12,397 nt of DNA from Jimgerdemannia flammicorona (Eukaryota > Mucoromycota > Endogonomycetes > Endogonales > Endogonaceae): contig RBNI01005566.1 of assembly GCA_003990745.1 (NCBI GenBank), forward strand, positions 1 through 12,397, written 5' to 3'. The position numbers and the translations under genes are program-made. Position 1 is the first letter of the stretch; the number at the start of each line of letters is the position of its first letter. Below are positions 8,161-12,397 of this stretch, in pieces. The notes beneath the pieces were generated by a model. The model saw only the letters and a list, made by a program, of their open reading frames with translations. It ran no database searches and was not told the DNA's origin.

Positions 8161-11100
8161 TTACTGCCTGGGCCGCCCCTGTTGCTGCTGTTGCTGCTTC
8201 GCCAACATCTTTTTCTCCTCCTCCGCCGACATCGGCCCCCCCTTCGGCAAAACAAACCCACCAATATTGTCTCCCCTAGGGGGCTTAGCCGGCGCGACAG
8301 ACGCGGTAGTGGCGGTGCGCGCGGGGAGAGGCACAGGGCTCTGGGTCAGCCTTCCCGCGGCATTGTTTCCATCACGGATGACGAACCCGCCAACGTTGTC
8401 GGCCCTCTGCGCCGCGGCCAGCGCTGGCGTCTGTGCGGGAGAGGGTGACCCAGAGTACTGCGGGTCCTGCTGAGGATGCCAGTAGGTTGGCTGTTGCTGC
8501 GCGCCGTACTGCTGCTGCGCGTACGCGAAGTGCTGCGCAAACTCCGAATAGGGGCGCGGCGCGGGTGCTGCGACCTGTTGCGCTTGTTGGTATAGCTGGC
8601 CGTAGTTGTAGGTTGTGTAGGTAGGGTAGGGAGCCGTCGCTTGTGGGGCAAGCGTGTTGGCGTAGCCTTGCGGAGGGGACGGCACCGCGGACTGGTAAGG
8701 CGACGTGTGCGCTTGGAGAGGGGACGGCACCGCGGACTGGTAAGGCGACGTGCGCGCTTGGAGAGGGGACGGCACTGCGGACTGGTAAGGTGACGTGTGC
8801 GCTTGGAGAGGGGAGGAGAAGAGGCCCGGGGCCGGCCCGTCATCCACCTGGACCTTGTCATCGGTATATGCGGCAGCGGCGGCACCGGCGGCCATGGCAG
8901 CGACAACCTCGGCGTCGAGAGGTACTTGATGTTTGGAGACCGCACGGGCCAGGGAGGTGCTGCCGGTGGCGGCCTCGGCTGTGAGGGGTACTTCGTGTTT
9001 GGAGACGGCACGGGCAAGGGAGGTGCTGCCGGTGGCGGCTTCGGCCATGAGGGGTACTTCGTGTTTGGAGACGGCGCGGGCCAGGGAGGTACTTCCGGTG
9101 GCTGCCTCGGCTGTAAGGGTTTCTTTGGTCTCCGTGGATTCTGTTTTGGTGGTGGTGGCCGTGGTTGTGGCGGGGGCAGAAGTGCCGGCGGCAGCGGCAG
9201 CGGCGGCGGCGGCGACGGTGGTGGTGGTCGTGCTGACCCTCTTGTTGGTGATGACGGTAGAGTGGAATTCCTCGATGGAGTCGGTGGAGAGGGTGCGGCT
9301 CGGGTGATGGGCCACGGGCACGGGCTCGTACTCGGACGGCTTCTGGTACTCGGTGGGCTCCTCGGCGGGCTCCTCGGCGGGCTTCTGGGTGACCGGGTAG
9401 GCTGGGGGCGGCGAGGGCGGCGAAGGCAGGTTGTCGAAAGCGGCCTCGTCGGAACGGATAGTGGTCGAGGTCTCGACCCTCGTACTGCCAGCGACGACAA
9501 CAGTGATGGACGAGTCTGTGGAGAGCTGGCGATCCCGCTGCGGGGCCAAGGTCTCCTGGCGCTCCCGCTGCGAGGCCAAAGTTTCCTGGCGCCCCGGCAG
9601 TGACGCCAAGGTCTCCTGTCGCTCGGAAAGCGAGCCCACAGTCTCCTGGCGCTCCGGAGGCGACGCTACGCTCTCCTGGCGCTCCGGAGGCGACACCACG
9701 CTTTCCTGGTGCTCCGGAGGCGACGCTACGCTCTCCTGGCGCTCCGGAGGCGACACCACGCTTTCCTGGCGCTCCGGAGGCGACGCTACGCTCTCCCGCG
9801 TGCTCTGACGGAAGGGAAGTGGCGGTGAAGAAGCGAGGCTAGCGACGGAATCTTGCGGTGTCATGAACATAGTCTGCCTCGATACCGGCGGGGAGGGCGT
9901 GGACGGGTACAGCGTAAAGTTAGGAGATGAGGAGTCCGAGGTCAGGTTATCCCTCGTGAGTGGCGGGGACGGCAAAGACGTGTACAGGGAAGTGGTGTCC
10001 GACTCCACCGAGTCCTGCGACGCCAGACGCTCCCTCGTCAGCGGCGGCGACGGCATAGACGCGTACAGCGACATGCCGTCCGAGTCCTGCGAGTCCTGCG
10101 ACGTAACCGAGGCCAACCGTTCCCTGGAGTGGGCGGAGCGCGACGAGGCGCCGATCCCCACATCGACGTCATCGGCAGAGACGGCGTGCTCGGCAGCGTC
10201 GTGCTGCAGCTGGGCCATACGGGTCGAAGGGTGACGCGACAACGCCATGTTCTCCCCACTGTCGTTATCTTGCTGGTAGAAAGCCTCCGCGCCTACCTTT
10301 TGTGTCAGCGTCGGGCGCTCGTCCAGCTCGGGGGCGTGCCACCCGTTCACCGCTTCAAGCGCGTCCGCAAGAACCTGGGCTGTCTGCCGCCCACCCTTGT
10401 ACTCGGGGCGCTTCCCGCCCGTCACGGTGGGGGTCACGTCAATCTCATCGATGATATAACGGCCGAAACCGGCGAGGATCGCCGTCTTCTCCGCGACTTC
10501 AAAAAGTGCGTTGAATTGAATGTAGAAGGCCTCGCGGAGGGCAAAGCGCTTGAAGTCTGCGAGCTCGGTCTCTTGTTCTTGCGTTTCGTGGTCAAGGGCG
10601 ACGAGTTCGTGCTGGAATTCTTTGAGTTTGGTGGACCTGGGACTCGTTTTTTGGAGGTTCTGGATGCGCATCTGCAAGTCGCGCTTCTTCTGGCGTGAGT
10701 CGAAGAGGGCCTCCTCGCGGATGCGGATCGACTTGAGGGTCGAGCGATATTGCTGGTATTTGACTGAAGAGGACGGGAAGGGAGGCAGAGTAGGGTGGGT
10801 GGGTGGGTGAGTTGAGGGCTCGTGTAGGAACGGGAGAATCGGACGTGTGGAATCAGAAAGAGCGTCCCACGATATATCTATATAATATATATATATGATG
10901 ATTCTTACTGGCAAACGCGGATTCGATTTCGGCCTGCTTGGTGAGCAACTGACGGAGTTTGTCGGTAATGTCCTAGTAAGTTGGGTCGTTGCAAAGCGTT
11001 TCCCGTTAAATCACGCTGTTTTTCTGGTAAGGAGTCCCACCTCCTCGTCTTTCTCTTCTTCCTCTTCTAGCCCAATTACACTCAATTCACCTTCTTCTAG

Positions 11101-11401
11101 CCCATTACTCTCAATTCATACCCATGTGTATATATATATATATATATAGGATACATACATCCAAGTCCTCTCCCTCCGTCTTTCCCCACTCGTACAAAAC
11201 CTTCGCGGCCTGTCCCTTCTCGTAGGCAAGAGTCTTGTAGGAGGTCCATATGTTCTTCTCCTCTGTAATGAGCAGGTGCACGGCGCGGGTGTCCTCGTGC
11301 TGGCGCGGGTCAACGCGTGCGAACTGGGACTTGACGTCGTGGGTGAACTTGCCAAGGTTCAGGTTGAAATTCTTGAAGTCAAGAGGATTATTGAAATTCA
11401 T
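8161..11401 (-). CDS. Pil1/Lsp1-family eisosome BAR protein with long repeat-rich C-terminal tail
   Basis: Eisosome core proteins assemble as curved lattices under the plasma membrane and form membrane furrows; they bind phosphoinositides and in yeast respond to Pkh kinases. Exons 11401-11159, 10972-10909 and 10763-8161 give 969 aa. Residues 1 to about 245 are the Pil1/Lsp1 domain: DITDKLRQLL at 82-91, YRSTLKSIR, LADFKRFALREAFYIQFNALF, EKTAILAGFG and TGGKRPEYKG all have direct counterparts in yeast Pil1. The N-terminus is shorter than yeast Pil1 and lacks its basic FGKGGLAYSFRR-type segment. The rest is low-complexity, rich in Ser-Pro, Ala, Thr and Gln, with at least three exact in-frame tandem repeats and a duplicated DN(V/I)GGFV motif near the end. 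Yeast Pil1 is only about 340 aa, so this tail is a striking extension. It stays open over 2.6 kb, which argues that it is really translated. Confidence 0.9.
8243..8407 (-). other. Duplicated DN(V/I)GGFV motif at the eisosome protein C-terminus
   Basis: ADNVGGFVIRDG (about 8370-8407) and GDNIGGFVLPKGG (about 8240-8277) lie roughly 45 residues apart within an otherwise disordered tail. Two copies of a non-repetitive hydrophobic motif in low-complexity sequence suggest a short binding motif. Its partner is unknown. Confidence 0.55.
8677..8811 (-). repeat. 45-nt coding tandem repeat, 3 copies (SPLQAHTSPYQSAVP)
   Basis: Three almost identical 45-nt units begin at 8677, 8722 and 8767 and encode SPLQA(H/R)TSPYQSAVP. 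The copies differ by only a few bases, so the expansion is recent or homogenised. The unit contains Ser-Pro sites that could be phosphorylated. Confidence 0.92.
8915..9113 (-). repeat. 66-nt coding tandem repeat, 3 copies (AEAATGSTSLARAVSKHEVP)
   Basis: Three 22-residue units with exact 66-nt spacing (GGTACTT landmarks at 8921, 8987 and 9053). Each combines a small-residue stretch with a predicted short helix SLARAVSKH. Copies differ mainly at the last two or three residues. Confidence 0.92.
9525..9801 (-). repeat. 30-nt coding tandem repeat, about 9 copies (RQESVASPPE decapeptide)
   Basis: About nine 30-nt units encode RQE(S/T)(V/L)xSPPE. The five N-terminal units are nearly identical and alternate between SVASPPE and SVVSPPE, that is a 60-nt two-unit repeat; the four C-terminal units have diverged (SLSE, SLPG, SQRE, PQRD). 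Each intact unit has a Ser-Pro site. Confidence 0.92.
9880..10075 (-). repeat. Degenerate coding repeat, 3 copies (LYxSxPSPPLTR)
   Basis: SLYASMPSPPLTRERL, SLYTSLPSPPLTRDNL and TLYPSTPSPPVSRQ recur every 25-27 residues with Ser/Asp-rich spacers. The copies are clearly related but diverged in sequence and spacing, so this is an older expansion than its neighbours. Confidence 0.75.
10885..10896. repeat. (AT)6 tract in eisosome gene intron 2
   Basis: The tract lies a few bases inside the 5' splice site of the 145-nt intron (10764-10908), within a longer AT alternation. The same intron has a GGGT microsatellite near 10796-10808. Confidence 0.8.
11129..11148. repeat. (TA)10 microsatellite in eisosome gene intron 1
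   Basis: Ten perfect TA units begin about 10 nt inside the donor site (GTATGT) of the 186-nt intron 10973-11158. Confidence 0.92.
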
Positions 11402-11763
11402 AGTCTGGGGTTGTTGTCCTACGGACAGGGGAGGAAGGAAAGGGGTTCGTGAGAGGTCTGTGCGCTTTATTTGCAAGTGACTGCATTCGCCGGTGATTGC
11501 TCAGCCGCGTCGGAAAAGTCCACATCAGGCAACAATTCGACGCCCCTTTTCATTACTCTCATTTTCCATTACTCTCTTCGGGTTAATCCTACTTATTCAA
11601 CGTCAAAATAAAAATATACATGTTCGACCTGTATCTGTATTCCCGTGCACACACCCTTTCTGCTAGAATATGGAAGGGTATCATAACCTAGCCAATCCGT
11701 TAACCCCCTTCAGACCAAACCCCCCTCCCCATTGCCCGCCGGCTCAAATGGTCCCACCAGCCG
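11402..11763. other. Intergenic region between RPEL and eisosome genes (same strand)
   Basis: It contains the presumed eisosome gene promoter and the RPEL gene 3' end. On the minus strand AAATAAA (11466-11472), 65 nt upstream of the eisosome ATG, could be either a TATA substitute or the RPEL poly(A) signal. A CT-rich stretch precedes the eisosome start codon. No gene is seen. Confidence 0.5.
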
Positions 11764-12332
11764 TTAAATCTTAAGGTCATCAGCTGTGGAGTGAGTTTGA
11801 TATGCAAAGGCGAGAGTGGAGAAAGATGGTAAGCGATATGCAGCCATATATGTTTTTTTGTTTTTTTAAAAGTGAATTTTGACTAGCACGTTTGTACAGC
11901 AACGCCCCCATGGCAGGTTCACCTCTTAGGGGGTCTCCCAAATTAAGCAAGTATACCTCTCCCCATTTCAAACATTCCCCAGTTCCAGCTGCCTCCCCGT
12001 AAAAGACCTGGCCCCACCCAACTCATCCCACCCTGCATTTCGCCTGAACTTATCTATACTCACGAGTAAGAATGCCTTGCGACAACAAGTCCTTCGCATC
12101 GGGACGCGATGTGATCTTTTGCTCAAGTGCATCGGCGAGGCGGCTTTTTTCGAGCTCCGAAGCTTGCGCCTGAATCGCGGGGGCGATCTTTGTGTCTAAG
12201 ATTTGGTGAATAGTGCCACAAGCAAAGCGTGGTCAGAGAGAGAGATCTAATATTAATTTTGGATACCACGAATCCAAGTCGTAGCTGTTTGTCCACATCA
12301 CTCTTACCAAGCGGTTTAATCTGTTGGCTCAT
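11764..12332 (-). CDS. Small RPEL-repeat protein
   Basis: RPEL motifs in animals bind G-actin (MRTF, Phactr); small fungal RPEL proteins exist but their role is poorly known. Model: exon 1 12332-12308, exon 2 12195-12064, exon 3 11783-11764, giving 58 aa. Exon 2 carries the recognisable core: DTKIAPAIQAQ, the charged helix SELEKSRLADALEQ, then SRPDAKDLLSQGIL, where RPDAKDL matches RPxxxEL with Asp for Glu. Exon 2 is secure. Exon 3 (PDDLKI then stop) rests on one CCACAG acceptor after a long 280-nt intron and is less certain; reading through the donor would instead end in TREYR. An in-frame TAA just before the ATG supports this start, but CAACAG in the first codons could also be an acceptor, in which case the gene begins beyond the right edge. 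Confidence 0.6.
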
Positions 12333-12387
12333 TTACACATGCCACCTCCTCCATTTCACTTTTGTCAACCCTCTCCCTCCCTCATCT

Positions 12388-12397
12388 CCCCCCCCCC
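12388..12397. repeat. C homopolymer at right edge
   Basis: Ten C end the window, after CT-rich sequence. It mirrors the G run at the left edge and suggests a contig end. Confidence 0.6.

Noticed and set aside
8346..9500. 384-codon minus-strand frame inside the eisosome gene
   Set aside because: It is a +1/+2 shadow of the real reading frame. The repeats have periods divisible by three and a GC-rich, stop-poor composition, which opens all frames. Its product is only Arg/Pro/Ser-rich.
9525..9801. CRISPR-like array
   Set aside because: The repeats are head to tail without spacers, in frame and within a eukaryotic coding exon.
8797..9808. Plus-strand frames of 124-268 codons antisense to the eisosome gene (GGG- and WRSGGDATLS-type repeats)
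   Set aside because: These mirror the same tandem repeats on the opposite strand. The minus frame continues from a conserved Pil1 domain, so it is the coding one.
11780..11971. 63-codon minus-strand frame beyond the RPEL exon as an alternative last exon
   Set aside because: It could be joined in phase through a GGCAG acceptor, but the sequence has no RPEL-like content. The CCACAG site with a short tail is at least as good.

Overview
The window looks like nuclear DNA of a filamentous fungus, most likely a basidiomycete. The genes are split by many short GT-AG introns (about 75-280 nt), intergenic gaps are short, coding regions are GC-rich and introns and gaps are AT-rich. The proteins (Pil1/Lsp1 eisosome protein, a fungal small RPEL protein, Mediator subunit 22) are eukaryotic and partly fungus-specific. 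The placement in Basidiomycota is an inference from gene style, not from a comparison. Both ends of the window are homopolymers (11 G on the left, 10 C on the right), as if a draft contig broke there.

Layout, left to right. 1-30 (minus): possible first ten codons of a gene running off the left edge. 606-2875 (minus): seven-exon FAD-dependent aromatic-ring monooxygenase of the phenol 2-monooxygenase type, 578 aa in my splice model. 2876-4298: gene-poor 1.4 kb with the monooxygenase promoter, a 50-codon ORF next to a poly(A)/poly(T) run, and a CRE/TATA module with no gene. 4299-4810 (minus): Mediator subunit 22, two exons, 137 aa. 4811-5166: shared divergent promoter with TGACGTCACGTG. 5167-7582 (plus): nine-exon NAD(P)-type aldehyde dehydrogenase, 497 aa, with catalytic residues at Asn169, Glu268 and Cys302. 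7583-8160: convergent gap that also carries a promoter-like module. 8161-11401 (minus): three-exon Pil1/Lsp1-type eisosome protein with an unusual ~700-residue low-complexity tail made of several tandem repeat families, 969 aa. 11764-12332 (minus): very small single-motif RPEL protein, about 58 aa.

The genes do not form an obvious pathway or biosynthetic cluster. Monooxygenase and aldehyde dehydrogenase could both act in catabolism of aromatic compounds or aldehydes, but MED22 lies between them and neither suggests a shared substrate. MED22 and the dehydrogenase are head to head and may share control elements. All exon boundaries were derived by hand from splice consensus, reading phase and family conservation; the three large models close exactly in frame. 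I see no mobile element with recognisable ends, no tRNA, no CRISPR and no convincing novel multi-gene system. The most unusual items are the repeat-built Pil1 tail, the three TGACGTCA palindromes (two without a gene), and the 24-nt micro-exon in the dehydrogenase.
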